In this document: positions 23,101-37,700 of the stretch, piece after piece | How positions within the stretch are numbered: the stretch's first letter is position 1 | Layout of the letters: every line of letters starts with the position of its first letter | Source: Rhabdornis inornatus | Taxonomy: Eukaryota; Chordata; Aves; Passeriformes; Rhabdornithidae | Direction: 5' to 3' | Length of the DNA stretch: 64,000 nt | Assembly (NCBI GenBank): GCA_013397075.1 | Contig: VWZS01006805.1 | Coordinates: 62,001-126,000, forward strand | Notes under the pieces: model-generated | Seen by the model: only the letters and a program-made list of their open reading frames with translations | Told to the model about the DNA's origin: nothing | The model's database searches: none | Program-made: the position numbers and the translations under genes

Positions 23101-26100
23101 AAGAGATACTGATGGAAAAAAATACCTTGAATGCAAAGACACAGATTTTAGGATAACGTGTCATCTTATCCACTGGCTGGTAATAGCTGTTTAGGTTTCC
23201 ACAAGCCTTGGAGCATGTTGCTTAGCCCTTCTTTGTTATGCTCCCTTAATTATACCTGGCTGTGAAGGTCAAGATATTTGTCCCTGTTCACACCTGAGGG
23301 AAAACAGCTGTGTGGAGCAGCTCACCCATGTGGGACATTGCTGGAAGCAGATCCCACAGTTGGAATACTGTAGCCCCACATTCCACCCAGGCCTCCACTG
23401 GGTACAAGCCTTGTCATGAGGCCAAAGGCTTTTTTCAATCAGATATTGTCATATGGTGGTTTCTGTGCCATGTTCAAAACATGCCACTGTTTTGAAGATG
23501 AACTATGTTAAATGTAGCAGCCTTTCACTTTGAACTCTCATGGTAAAGATACAGGCATTAAAAGTAAGACCAAGTTCTAAGAACAGAGGTCTTTTTAAAA
23601 AGGCAGTCAGTGAAAAACATACCACAGGTTTGAAAAACAAATGATACCTGTGGTTACACTGACCAAGAAATTGCAAAAAATACACAAATATATGAAATAT
23701 GTTAGTTGGAAGTGTTATTACTTATATTTATATTTGTGCAATTAAAGGAGTGATGTTCATCAAGTATATAGGAATGAACCAAGAGTTCAAGACCATCAAT
23801 GACCTCTTGCTACCCAGAACAGGAGACTCTCTGACATGCAATTAATCCTTGTCCTGTTTCCCAATGGCTACAAAGAAGAGAGAAGAATAATGGGTAGAAT
23901 AAAATATTCTCTTTAGCTGATCTCAGAGTGAAACAAATAATTAATTACATTTGAATACGGTGAGCTAATTTTGTAGTGCTTTTCAAAAGTACCTTAAGTA
24001 ACCCTTGTGAAAACAGATTTTTTTAAGCAGAACAAAATCCAAATGAACCTTCACATGTGTGGGATCATATTAAAACCTTCAAATTTATCCTATTTTCATC
24101 AGAGTATGCCAAGCATCTCAGCCAGCTTGTGCTTCTGCAGCAAAACGTCATGGTCCTCACAGCTCTGTCAAACTGTCCAGTGAAACCAGATGAAACTCAG
24201 CAGTTCTGGATGCAGTCAGAAAGCTCACAGGATGCCTGTTTCAGCAGTGACAGTGATGCAAGGCTCTGCTGGTTAAAGCCAGAGGGAAGTCCAGCATATA
24301 GATCGGTTTTGAAAAATTGCACTTGCCACTGGCAGGAAATTCTTTTTATCAGGCAGCAAAACCATAATGGAGTAGATCTGTAAAGGAGCAATATCATTTG
24401 GTGTCAGCTGGAGGTCTGGACATCATCATGTATTCTTTTTCTTTCCCCAGGAAGATTGCTCGGGGTCACGGGATTATGTTAAATAGGATGGTAATTTTTA
24501 GGGATATTTGAGCAAAATTGCTTCCTCTTCTCTGAAATACATGTCTTGGAAACCTGCTTATACATGTACACACAATTTCTCCCTGAACAGATGTTACTTT
24601 TCACAAAATTACAAGGCTGTCATCTGTGGTGAATACTAAGTAGTTTCAAGAAGTCTGTTCTCTGAGCTGGTACAGAATATAGAACCCAAACGAAGAAAAG
24701 GAGGATCTGGTGAGGAAAATAACATCTTCTCCAGACCAGGTCTCAGTTCTGGCCTCAGATACTTAATTTCTCTTTGCAAACCTTTTATGCCTTCAATTCT
24801 TCATGTGCAGAATGAAGTATTTCTCACAGACTTTACTTACATACATTTTATACTCTTGATGTCTTACCTACCATGTCTAGAACTGTAGTTACTCCTATTC
24901 TGATATAAATAATAGTATTTTATTTCAGTCCAGTATTGCACTTCAGTGCTTGTACAGAAAAACAGTCACTGACTCCTTCTGTATTGCTTTCCTGTGGGTT
25001 CATTAGATTTCCCCTTAAAAAGACTCAGGGAGTTTCTAAAAGCACCAGTTTTCAGAAGTGGAAGAAATTTTCAAAGCTGAAAAGACCTGCAAAGAAGTTA
25101 TGTTTATAGAAGAAACAAATCAGTCAGAGATAGTATTCTGTGTTTAGGCTTTTGCCTGTGCAGAAGTAAAACAAAGTAAGAAATGTCTTTATAAGTATTT
25201 TTTGTAAGAAGGGCAGTAATATACCTCAAATAACATAACCTGGAAAGCAAAAGGCCAATAATTTCCCTAATTTCTCTTTCCCTATTTTTTTTTTTAACAG
25301 AAAGAAAAGCTTGCTCAGTAGAGGAAAGCTGGGGATGGAAAGGTAGGAAAGCACTATCTGGGGAGGTGGCAGACTCTGAATTCTTGCTCAAAGCCTCAAA
25401 GCACAAGTAAATGGCATCAGCTCCAGAAAACACGAAGGAATCAATGTCTGGCAGTTGCTTGGCATATTCTCACCTCACTTGTAAAAGCAAATTCTTACCT
25501 GTTAGAATGGGAAAGGATTTTTCTAAACACAAAGTGAATATCAGTAGATATCTGTGAGCTTGTCTGTGCAGTTGTTTCTTCCTGGTTATACTGGTCTAAT
25601 GAGATGATTCATGTTAAACGAGGGTGGACATTCTGATTTTAGGTGAAGACTGGATCTTGTCAGAATAACTTAAAGAATATGCAGCAATATACAGTAAAAA
25701 AGACAGGCCTTGGTTTTAGACACAAAGTGTCCTCCTGGGAACTACTGCTGGCTTAATTAAAGAGGTTCAAAGTCTCTCTCTTTCCCTTTCTTTTATAACT
25801 ATCCCATGTTGATCAGCCGAGTTTGAGGAGAGACTGATCTCTGCTGCATGACATTTGCCTTCACTTGAAAAGATGCCAACTCAGCTGACAACTATTGTGA
25901 CTGTAATGCAATAAACATTAACTATTTCATTTCTTAACAAAGCACACAAGGAAATCAAAGGACCAGAGGGCTTGCAGAAACACTTCCCAGAATACAGAGA
26001 GAGCTTGGCTGCTGATGTGCGTAAAATTAATACATTTAAGCCTACGTACAGTTAAACTGCAAGGAAATCAGAGGGAGGGCACCAAATGAAATAATTCTTG

Positions 26101-28309
26101 TGAAAAGGTTAAGGTTGGGCTCAGCTTTGAAATGCTGGAGAAATAATATTCTCATTAACAGGTTTCTCTCTTGCCCCCATAGAGACATCCTTCTTAGGAT
26201 CTAGAAACAGGAGGCTTCCAGAGCTATAGCACTGACCTGATGGATGGGCAGGGGTTGTTGGAATGTTTTTAATGAGCTATAATGGCTTTCTTCAGGGACT
26301 TTGAGAGATCAAGATGCTGAGAACAGTTTGTCTCGAAGTATGACAAGGGAAAAGAATGATAAAGAATACAGAGACAGTATGCTCTGCTGAATTCATTGCA
26401 GTGCACAGAAATTATGTCTTGACAAACTCACTGTTGATGAAAAAGAGGTTTTAAAATGACAGGAGTAGGTACTATTGACTGCTGTGGATGAACTATAGTC
26501 TGTGGTTTTGGAGGAATTCTGGGAGAAACCTTCTCTGAGAGGTTCAGAAAATAATTACTGACTGCTTTTTGAGCATACAGTGATGTAAGAAGCAAAGCTG
26601 GAAATCACCTCTGCAAAAGGGGATACGTATTAACCGTGTACCATCAGCTAGGTGTGAATATAGCCATCTTCCATCTCCAGCTTTCCAGAGCCACCAGAAT
26701 ACGCAACACATTCTCCAATGCAGAGAGGGTACCTGGCACACATAAATCCTCACAAAATGGAGCAAATCCAGCCTATTGTGCTGTAAAAATTTCCTATGCA
26801 ACTGTCAGAGAAGTGCACACACTCAGCAACAAGCCAAATTAACTCTGGTCACAGTATCTCGTGCCCAAGTGCTCCCATCAAGGCAGGGCTGAGCATTGTT
26901 CTTGGAGTTAAAAATTAAGAGTCTAGCTCCAAGACACATGCCAGACCAGTAGAAAATCAACACATTTCTTTACAGCATCTGTGAAAATCTAGAAACTCAG
27001 GATGGAAAAGGCCTGTTGAGTGTCAGTGTGTCTTGGTCCAAGATTCTTCCTAGTCCTTGTTACATATTCTTCAGCACCCCTAGAAAGCATGGCCACAACT
27101 ACCCATTCACAGCATGAGGCTGCAACATCTCAGGGCTCCAGGTATGAGCTGGGGCACAGAAAGCCTGAAAAAAGAAGCTTTATTGATGACCACAACCAAA
27201 TTAAGCGAAACAGAGGCACTGTTTTGGGATTAGTTGTTTTAAACATTTCTTTTAAATTAGACAGGACAAGGTTTGTGCCTTTAAAATAAATTGAAATGAA
27301 CAGAATTTCTATCAAATTACCAGCTTTTCATGTATCATGCACTGGCAAACCCAGTTGTAGTGCAGTAAAATTCTCCCTCTGGTCAGGTCCTGAAAGACAT
27401 TTTCTCCAAGAGCATTCAGAATCCAATGTGCATTTAACTTTCCTTTCCATTTCACACTCCATTTCTAGTGATTAATGCTTGTGTTCTAGATGGATGAAAG
27501 CTGAAACAGATGTTATCCACTCACAATGCCATCCTGATAACCCTGAGCTAAAGGCTGAAATCCTTAACAGATTAGAAGCTGAAATAAAAAATGGATAAGT
27601 AAAGTGGGGAGTACGGCTGAACAAACTCTTATAGGTTTCATTTCTGTGGATAACAATGCACACAGGCTATGTAATCTCCATGCTGATCTGCCAGAGGAAA
27701 GATTAAATGGCAAAATTCCAGCACTGAAACCTGCAAGTCTCTGCTGCTCTACTCCCTCAGTGTGAGCACCAAACTTTTTAGCAGAATGTCGCTGTGTACG
27801 CTCTATTCTCTTGTGGGTTTTCAGCTCATTTTACTCTCATTGATATAAAATAATTTTTTCCTACACATTCCTATGAGCTTATGGTACTTCTGCCATTAAA
27901 AGTACTCATCTGGTGCTGAGCAGGTTAGGAAAAATATTTGAATTTTCACTGAAGTAAAACTGTGAGTGGCTTTTATCAAACAAGAAGACACATATTTTGG
28001 TGATTGGAACATTTTTTTCATATTTCTTGATCCAAGCCTAGAAAGTATGTTGGAGTGATTAACCTGACATAGCTTTGTCAGGGAAAAATTTATTTTCACT
28101 CCTTTGTTCTTTACCTCAGAGAGCTACAGTATATGAAAAAGCTGTGCTGTATTAATCTACGGACAAGACAAACCAATTCAGCTGAGAACATGCTATTGGA
28201 AACTAGAGGAAAGGAGATCTGCAACATCAGTACACTGAAGAGCAGAGAACTGGCTAGAAATCCAGCAGCTATACAGCTCAACATCACCTTACCCACCCTT
28301 TTTAAAATA
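17131..28309. other. Non-coding DNA right of the CpG island
   Basis: No coding gene is recognised. By eye the plus strand becomes richer in T and G than on the left side, as expected if a rightward (plus-strand) transcript starts from the CpG island. Possible plus-strand donors exist (for example GGCAG|GTGATTTTA near 17.95 kb and GGCAG|GTAAATGC near 19.79 kb), but none is part of a convincing exon. Several frames of 60-110 codons are open by chance. A T/G-rich block is at 20909-20966, and a T run lies near 25.29 kb. Confidence 0.5.
20909..20966. repeat. T/G-rich low-complexity block (GTTT-like)
   Basis: Runs of T are broken by GG, GTTT and GTTTT units. A and C are absent until the end of the block. 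It is the strand-reversed counterpart in composition of the A-rich block at 11257-11340. No retroposed body is recognised next to it. Confidence 0.85.
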
Positions 28310-28334
28310 TTTTTTCTTTTTTTTTTCTTTTTTT
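28310..28334. repeat. T-rich tract
   Basis: Twenty-five bases, all T except for two C. Simple low-complexity sequence that follows an AAAATA word. Confidence 0.85.
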
Positions 28335-28776
28335 AAGACCCTCCAATTACTTTCTTTAAAGCCCAGGAATAGGAACATGGATGCAATAATCTAGTCCATT
28401 ACCCTGCCTCAGACAGTAGCAGATGTTTCTGGGGGAAGGAAGCAACAACCAGCAGTAGACTGGTATAGGATAATCTTACCCCCCACATCAGATCAGATCA
28501 CAGATCACAGTTCAGTAGTTAAGAGACTGGCTTAAAACTGAGCATTTAATATCCTTTTGAGAGGGTTTTCTACTCTGGCCACATCAATGATGAATTTCTT
28601 TCCAATACCCATCATGGAGGTGAGTATCCTTCATATATCTGCTTTATGTATCAGATCAAGTCTCCTAAAATGCTTAACATTGGAGAAAAGGCTTAAAACA
28701 GTAACTCAAACAACCTTTTCCAAATGGAGAGAAGGACACTCAACTTGCTGTGTATAACTTATTCTTTGTGGAATTC

Positions 28777-28799
28777 ACAAGTACAAGTACAAGTACAAG
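28777..28799. repeat. Short tandem repeat (ACAAGT)n
   Basis: Nearly four perfect copies of a six-base unit. It is too short to be called an active microsatellite, but it may vary in length between individuals. Confidence 0.85.
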
Positions 28800-31700
28800 C
28801 TGCTTGAGGTCTCTTACATCATTGCCAGATCTGTGCTACTTCCATGTCTATGGACAATGCATAATAAATCATAGCAAAACTATTGGAAATACCAGCTCTT
28901 CCTCCTATTCTTAAGAAAAGGCCTAAAGACCTAGACAATAGAATTATCTTAAATTATATTATTTAAAATTATGTATTATTTTTCATGTAACATTGACACA
29001 ACAGATATAGAGCAAAAAGCAAGAAGATGGACATGATCTTTTAAAGGTATGTCATTAAAAAACACCTCCAAACCCATGAACCCCTTCCCACCACCACCTC
29101 TCAAGAATGGTTCGGTTTTGTTACAGAACGTAGGGTGACTTAGGTGAGGAATAACACAGCATTGCAAGTTTCAGGGTATTTATTCTGTGATGCAAAGTTT
29201 TCCAGATCTTCAGTCCACAGCAGGCACAGGAATCTGTGACTCCAAATTGCTTCTAACCTCCAGGCTCCACCTTCTGAGGCTACAGTTAAGATCCCAGTTA
29301 GAACTATTACTAAACCTGCACCTTTCCTGGCTCTTCAATGACACCTTCTGGGACAAAAATAGACCAAATCAATCTTCATTTTTCTGCAGCTCTTTTTACC
29401 TGAAAGTAGGAGTCAAGTGAGACTTTTGGAAGCTACTTGAAGAGAAATAGTGAGCCCACAAAAAATGCTACACAAATACAGCTGCCTGGCCCTGAAAAGC
29501 ACGATCTCTTTGGAGACTGGGCAGGAGAGGAGTCCCAGATGGCCACAAATCTGTAAGCTTTCACTTCTCACACCATGTATTTTGATTTCCTAAAATTGCT
29601 GAGGAGAAAAAAATCACACTTGAACAGCTGGATCCTCCCTATAAGAGCAGTAAGGATGAAGGTGGAAGTTTATATTGAAATATCTTACTTTTAGTGACGG
29701 TGATGTTATCTTGGCTTGAGGGCAGGTTTTAGATGCATCTGTGGTGGGACCCCAGGGCACAACTCTTCTATTTCATTCTGGCAGCCCTGTAAAGGGCTGG
29801 ACTGCAATTCCCGCTCCCATGCAACCCCAGTCATAAAGGACAGGGGCACATACGTAGGTTACCTCAGCTGCAGGGGGAAAGACACCTTTTTATCCACTCT
29901 CAGGGGAACATGCTGGGAAGACAAGTAGGCTTTGCTAGGTAGGGTATTAACTTGATGAGTAGGCTGGAGCTTAGCTGAAAAGATGAGCACGTTTAGCAAA
30001 GAGGTCTGATCTTGAGCACTCACATATGTACAGCGCCAGAATTCAGTGTTACTGTGCAAATTTATTGCCACTCAGGCAAGTAGAAACATCTATTTTTCCT
30101 CTGTGCATAGTCTATTGCAAATAAATGTACTTTTCATCACACTATGCTTCACTGATGATCCATCTGGTACTTTTTTGGTATTTCCATCCTGTCTGCCCCA
30201 GCCTGTTTATTAATCTTTAGCTTTTTACTATCCAATCAGTCATCTCGGACAGCAGTTCTTTATGTGTTTTTCAGCTACTACTGAAACTACTAACTTCAGT
30301 AACTACTTTATTTCACAAAGAGAACACACAGTGAGTGAAAAAAAGTATTTAAAATCTGAGATGGTCTTCAAGTTCAACACAAAACATCCTTTTGTCTGAC
30401 CTGAACTAAAAGGAAGCCAGAAGGGCATCCTCTCCACCCAGGGCAGCTGGCAGTACTGCAGGAGTGACATGGAGGCTGTGCTCTGTGCCCAAAGGCAGAG
30501 GGTCAGCAATTACATTAGTGTGACCTGCTCCAGGGTGTAAGTTAAGCTGCTCTGTGTAACTCTTCCTGGACATGGACTGCTTTCACCAGTGCACATTTTC
30601 CTGAAGTGGTAGGGTTTCTTTGTACAGGAGGTGGTTTCCTTGTACAGGAGGTGCATCTAACATGACACGATGGAGCACAGAGAATTTACTTGTTAATGGG
30701 GAGTGCTGAGGGTCACAGGTAAGGTTGGCAGTGTGCAAGGTAGACAATGTGATTTGTAACAAAAGCAGAAAGAAGTCACGTATCCTATGGACTTGTGCAT
30801 TAATGATCCGTGGCCTTCTGCTGGAGAGATTCTAATGTAATCCATGAATCATACATAGCTTAAAAAGAAAAGAGGACCAAAGAATTACTGTGCTATTGGA
30901 TCCCTTCATTTCTTCTCTGCAGGAGCCAAAGGCTGACCTCTTTGCCTCAGGGTTAAGTGCTCCTAAGTACACTGCCACAAAGCTGAAAATAAAGCAGAGA
31001 GTTCTCTCCCTTTCTGTGCTCGCCCAGTGGCTCAGGAGGAATCCACATCTCCATGTGCTTCTTTCCTGGCCACCTGGAGATCCAAGTGTCTAATTCCAAA
31101 GGGTAGGTTTGTATATCTGTTTTCACCACTGGATAAGTAAACCTGCTACAATCAGCACCAATTAATGCTTGCTCCTAAGCAGATGAGGCCTTGCTAAATT
31201 GATTCTGGGAATTGTCCTCTTGCTGTGGCTCTTGGTTTGGACAGTGGAGAAAACATTGCCCTCAAAACTCCCCTACTTCCCTTTCAGAGTATTATCCCCC
31301 TCTTACAAATTTTCAAACACATATTCTGGCATAAGCCTGGATTTTTTTCTTAGGCTAACCTATATATTGGAACCCACAGAGAGCTTTTTCTGAGTATTGG
31401 GTTCTTTCTGTATATTAGAGCTTATCTGCACATCTGAATACAATTTGCTGTTACCCCTTTTTTCAGGGTTAAAAGACACATACCACATAAATTGTAAACC
31501 TCTGTGATAACAAGAAGGCTCAGCAAGAAGATTTTTCTGGCTTTTCTACTTTAAAGAGACAGGATCTTATGTTTACTGTTCAGTCATGATATTGAGGCAG
31601 CCTGACCCAAACTGAGGCCCCAACATGCTGCACTGTTTCTCTAAATATGCAAATGAAAGCTGCTTGTGGAAGTACGATGTTTCCAAGGCAAAGCGTTATG

Positions 31701-34700
31701 ATTTACATTTGACCTCTTTAAAAAATTGCTCTCATCTGGCCTCAAGAACTCCACATGTTTTCTTTTTACAGCTCTTTTACTTGCAATTTTTGCCATAGGC
31801 TCCATCTTGCTTCATACTCCTTGGAAGCACGTATTCTCTCGGAGCTATGGGTCAGTGCTCCAGAGAGAGGTCTGGGCAGCACCTTCCCAGCCCACCACAT
31901 CCCAGCTTCAGAGCTTCTTGCCCTGCACTTTGGTATTTCCACCCTCCAAACCAGGATATGCCTTCTTTTTGCATGTGAATCAGGAGGGATCCCCTGTTTG
32001 CTGCCTGGCCGGACCTGTGCAGGAAGGAAACACTTCTGTCCCCAGGTGTAATTGTACTAAAGGGGAGCATCCTCTCTCCTCTGCACCCTACACAGGCTGC
32101 CCAGGATGCCATGTGCCTCACTTGCAGGGATGTGTCAGCCCTGGGAAGGAAAATGTTGGCCCAGGCAAAGCAAAACTGAGATGCCTATGCTCACTCAGGC
32201 TTCAGTGAAGTATGTGCCACTGGTGCCCATAATTTGGCTATCAACACAGGTCCTGGTGTGCTCATGTTTTGAGCATGTCCATATTTTAGGCACCCTTTGC
32301 ACAAATATTAATGAGTAGCTCAAGGGCATGGCAGCAAAGCACCAGGGTGGAATTATAACCACACTTGGCATGATATGTCAAGCAGTGTGGCAGAGTGCCT
32401 ATTTTGGATTTTGAGTTAATATTTGCCATTGACTATCACTGCTCATCAGGAAAAGCAGCATGTTTTTAATAAACTTTGAAAAACGGGATAGGTGAATTGT
32501 CCTGACTGCAGCAATCCAGTCACTAAACTTCTTGGGCACAGGTTATCTTTGTTTTCTCCCTAGTTGTAGATTATGAGGGACTGTAAGTTAACCTGCCACG
32601 TGGAAAGGCTTCCCTCCTTATACAACAACACTAAGGTGGTGTTTCCTACCTTGGAATAATCACAAAGTCAGATAAATCCTCAGCAAAGCACTGTGCCTGG
32701 AAATGAAGAGAAAAATTGTTCCCTGGGCTTTGTTCAGGTGCTCTACTGCAAATGCCAGCAAGAGGGCCTCTTCCCTCCAACAACAAGGGTGACTGCAGGG
32801 CTGGGATCTCGGGAACAGGAGGGTTAGGCAGGAACAGGCTGGAAGCACCATCTCATTGTAGATGGTACCAGTTAGCCATGCCTAAACAGATGCCCCAATG
32901 GGGGGCTAACAGTCTGCCCACACTAGGCTGTGCCCTGGGCTTTGGAAAACACTGGAAAAAAACGGGTAAAGTGCTCCAATATCAGTGTGCTGCAAAAGCC
33001 CAGAAACTTTGGCCTTCCCTTGTTACTCCACAGCTTTGAAGTAGAGAAAGAGGCTGCACTCCTAAAGGGGTGAGCTGAGTTCCCTGAGTTCTGGCAGGCT
33101 TGGTACATCCTGCACGGGCTCTGGGACAGCAGTAAGTGTCCCGTCCTCACTCATTATGAGGTTGAAGGAACAATAACAGCAAAAAGCTGAGTAGAAGTTT
33201 TAGCAGCAAAACTGCTTTAGCAGATACTGTAGGCCTAGTGAGGCTGCTAAGGAAAGATAGAAAGCATACAGAGATTCGCCTTACTGGCATAAATTTGGAG
33301 ACATCAGCATAGCTGCAGAAAACAACATTATCGAGTCTTTAAAAATAATAAAAAAAGGGACAGCTTTTAGTACCGAGATATGGAAAAAAGAGGAGGAGAT
33401 AGGATATGGTATCTCAAAATAAATAGATACCTGCCTTATTTCATATGTATTTTTGGACTCAATTTTCCCCTTGCATAAATCAGTAGGAAAGTCATCTTCA
33501 GCAGCATATTTAAGTACATAATTAGATTTAAGTAGATGCTTCATCCTGATTTAATCACATTGCTGCATTTGTGCCTAAATCAAAATGCTCTTAAGAATCT
33601 TAAAACTACAGCGGTATAAAAGACATGTAAGAGGTCAAAATCAGATACTCCAGGGTAGAATGTAAATTGCTACTGCCAATGAGCTATTAGAACAAATGGT
33701 ATTATCTTTTACCAAGAAATTACACTGTGCTATACTATGATAAAGAGAATTTGTCTTTTCACACATTTCCTACTCTGTTTCCCATCAGCTGAAAATGACT
33801 CTGCAAGAGTCAGAGCCCAAAATAGAGTCAAAATTCTTAGGACAAAAGCTAAAATGCAGCAAACTTCTTACATTACATTTAAAGATACTTAATGAATTAC
33901 GCAAATTGCTTCCACAAATAAATGAAGCAGCTGGTAATTGACAGGCTGATCTGGTATTCTCAGACTGTTATTACTGTAACAGAGTGGATGTTGCATGCCT
34001 AAATAATAAATACTGCAATTCAGCAAAGTAGCTCAATGTGTGTTTGACTCTCATTTAAGTGAAGCTGAGATACACCCCTTTAGGGGGTGGGTTATGCCTT
34101 AGCATTGCTCATTTCAGTGAAGAGTAACACACCAAATTCTGGGAGTTACAAGAACTGGAGCAACATCTAAGAAATCTCCATGAAAAAATAAAAGAGGAAG
34201 ACAATTTCACTAGTTTTGTCTACTACACAAAACAGCACACTAATTCATTCCAACACCATGGATAGCAGAATAGATAATCAATGTTTAAATTGCCCTATAA
34301 GACAAGATTATAAAAAGATGCACAGCTTGTTTCTAATGGGATACTTGCAGAATCAGCTAGCCAGAAAGTTTCTTGGCAGCCCAGTGCTACGTATCTTCAC
34401 CTTGTTTTCCCACTGCCATTCTTCAGTCAAGAGAGTCAGCTTGTGATTTTCCAACACAGAAAACCCTCTTGGAATTTTCTACAGGAGAAAAAAATGCTTC
34501 GCACCCCAAAATCTTTCCCATATTCAGGATCTACTTCTTTTTGAAAAGCTAAATAAAAGTCTCTTTACCCTTGACATCATTCAGGGAAGAAGGAAGGAAG
34601 GCTAATGTGAGCACCTCAGGCCTATATTATTTTAAAAGCAATGCCAGCTTCATACATCTGGCTGATGCCACACTGGCTGAAGACCCACATTGACCACAGT

Positions 34701-37700
34701 CTCTTCAAATCCCCTTGTATGCACCTTCTCATCTCCTGACTCAAACTGGGCTCTGGGAGTGCCTCCTTTTTGTCCACTTTCTGTGCTAGACTGAACACCA
34801 TGGAGCTGCTTGGTGTTAATCAGCTCAGCACAAACACACCTCCCAGAGCAGCAAGCCCCTATTTCCCATTGCTGCCTGCACCCTCCACAGGCACCCGCAG
34901 CAGGGCCTAGGACCAAGGTGCAGGATTAGGGGCATGGAAAAAAAACAGCCTTGGGAGATGAAAAGAAGTGAGAGGATGCCATGGGTGGGGGGAGCCGCCT
35001 TGGGTGGGCAGGGAGATGTCGACACCTTTGTGAGTTTGAGTGCTGTGCATGAGTGGGTAATACTGGAAACATTATTGTTAACAATTTACAGAAACATGAT
35101 GCTGATTAGTCCATGGCATTTGTCATTAAACCTTGATGAAATTCAGTGTGTGCAATAATTTTGGTTAATTTGCTACCATTAATAATGCATGACTAAACCA
35201 CTTCAAAACACCACTGAAATGGGAAAATATCCCTTAGTTTTGTCCCACTCCTCATTTTAGGGAAGAAAAATTATGATAGGTATGGTATGTGCGCTGGGAA
35301 TTTAGAAGTACAGATGGAAAGTACTGCCTCTTCCCAGGAGCTGTAAGCCTTCACATAGTAAAATCTTCGAAAAAATCTGTGAGTACTTAGATATTCAGGG
35401 CCTTGGACAGGCTTGTACTGCCCTGATACATGAAGTTTGCTTTAGCACTGCTTGATCTCCATCTAGCTGGAAAAAGTCTACCTGAGGAGCATCCCTGCTT
35501 TGCACCGATTTATTCCACCTCACTTTCTTTCATGGGGCACAGGCCTGTGGCTTGAGCTAATATGTTACAGTGCCAGTTGAAATAAATGGGGCACATGTGC
35601 AAACCCTCAGGCACCTCATTTATCCACCTGTAAAAAATTAGTTTGGCACTTATTTTTCAGTACTGGCACATGTGGAACTGTTCAAGCTGAAAGGTTGCAA
35701 TAAATGTTAGGATAAAACTGCCTGCAGGCTGCTGGCCTGTCTCATCATCCCAAGAGGGGGTTAAAATAGGCAAAACCTTTTCTGGATCCTGTCTAGCCTA
35801 GTACAAAGCTCTGAAGAGAAATAAAATGAAAAACAGGAGATAAGCCATCAGAGACACTCCAGAAATGCCTAGCACAAAGCCTGGACAAAGCTTTGCTCTC
35901 TGAAGCCTGCAGTGCACCAGAGGATGCACTAGGAAGCCACTCTGGCTCACCCTGAGCTCAGTGCTCATTTAGCAAAGTGGAAGAGAGAGTCCATCCCTTG
36001 GGTGCCAGCTGAAGGCTGGTCCAATATGCAGGCAGGTGCTGGATATAAAAGAGAACAATGCTATGTGTTTAAGATGCTGCCTTTTACCTGCAAATTGTGT
36101 GCCTTTCTTATCTTTACTAGACATTTCTCTTAGGCATCAGCTCACCATGGTCACCATCACAGCTTACATTAAGCCGCCTTGTTTACAGAGATTTTGGCTG
36201 CTTCCTGTTTGGAGATCAACCACCTGACTTCCAGAAGATTTTGGGGGTGAGATTAAAAACCACAAGCAAACAAACAGGGAAGATGCTACTTTTGTACATT
36301 GAATCTTCTGGCTTTCCTTCTAGGCACATCTTCTAGAGATGCTTTATGCAGTGAAGTACAGCCCTGCAAAAGGAACCCACACCTGGAAGCATTCAGAGTC
36401 AGGACCCTACTGGGAAGGCTTAAAGGGAGGATTTAGGAGATTTGTAAGCGTTGTGCCAGCCTTAGAACTGAGATAAATGTCTCTCCAGAATACAGAGCCC
36501 TCTCTTTTTTTCCTATAGCCATTTTCACCCTGAAAGAGCTTTTTAGAGCGGGAACATTTTTCCAGGCTGAATGAGATTGGCTAGTACAAATAGAAACTAA
36601 TGTAACTAAACCTTGGAATTGCAGAAAGAAAAGATAAATGAGACCCCAGTGCTACCAACGATACAATTAGATGGTTTTCACATGGGACTCTTAACAATAG
36701 AAGCTTTTCAAGAAGAAATCCTTATGCTTTCAAGATATATGTCTTTTCAATCACCAGCTCTTATAAGAGGTTCACAATAAATGAGTGCAAAGCAAATTAA
36801 TGGAGAACATAACATCATCACTTAACATTCCTGATATTGATTCCATTTCATTAACTGGTAAGCACTTTATAGTCTCACAGAGAAATTTCTGTCCCTCCTC
36901 AGGTATCTAATTACATGAATAAAAATAAATATAAAGATTCTTCCCCTTGGACCCTACCTCTAGATATATTTCCAGAACTATACTTTTTTTCAGTCAGGAT
37001 GATGTAGAAATTATAGTAGTGAGAAGGAGATACTTTTTTCTGCAGGCTTGAAGCATTTGATTTGCCTGTTAGAAACACCATCCATAAAATCTGCAGTCCT
37101 CATCCTTCAGAAAGAGTGGCAGAGGAAACCAACATATGAGTCAGGATGGTATTTACTGTGCCCAAATTAACAGTGGGTGTGTGCCCATCAGTGTGGTTCT
37201 TCGAGGGTTGGCTTCCTGTTTGTGGAAGCCATTCCAGGACAAAGCTTGAGCCTTTCTGAGTCATGTTGGCCATTTCACCAGGGTTACATCCATGCTGAGC
37301 TGTGTTTCAGCCAGAAGATGGTTGTCTTGCGGTACAACATACACCATCAGGACAGCTTTTCTGCCAGCCCAGCTGGAAAGCACGACACACTGGAATCATT
37401 CTCCATGGCTCTATTACTTCTCTGGCACTCAAGGTATCCTCTTCAGAGCAATCTTGCTAACTCTAAATAGCTTTAGATTTCAGCAAATCATGAGGGCTTT
37501 CCCATGCAGAGCAGATGAATAAAAAAGAAGGAAGACTAAAAAAAAATGTCCCTGGTGAGATAAAATTACTCAGGTCTACAGGTAACTTAATAATGCCTGA
37601 TAAGAAAGGATATACTGGTCAAGAAGATTTGAGGAACATTGTGATAAGATTATATTTCCCCCTGTTCCCTGAATTATTTGCAAAATCAACACAAATTTTC

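Noticed and set aside
30615..30654. Short direct repeats as a possible CRISPR array
   Set aside because: Only two adjacent copies without spacers, in a vertebrate genome; it is a plain tandem duplication.
31726..32208. 160-codon plus-strand frame with a hydrophobic start
   Set aside because: The start resembles a membrane segment, but the rest is unpatterned and there is no promoter, splice signal or family resemblance.
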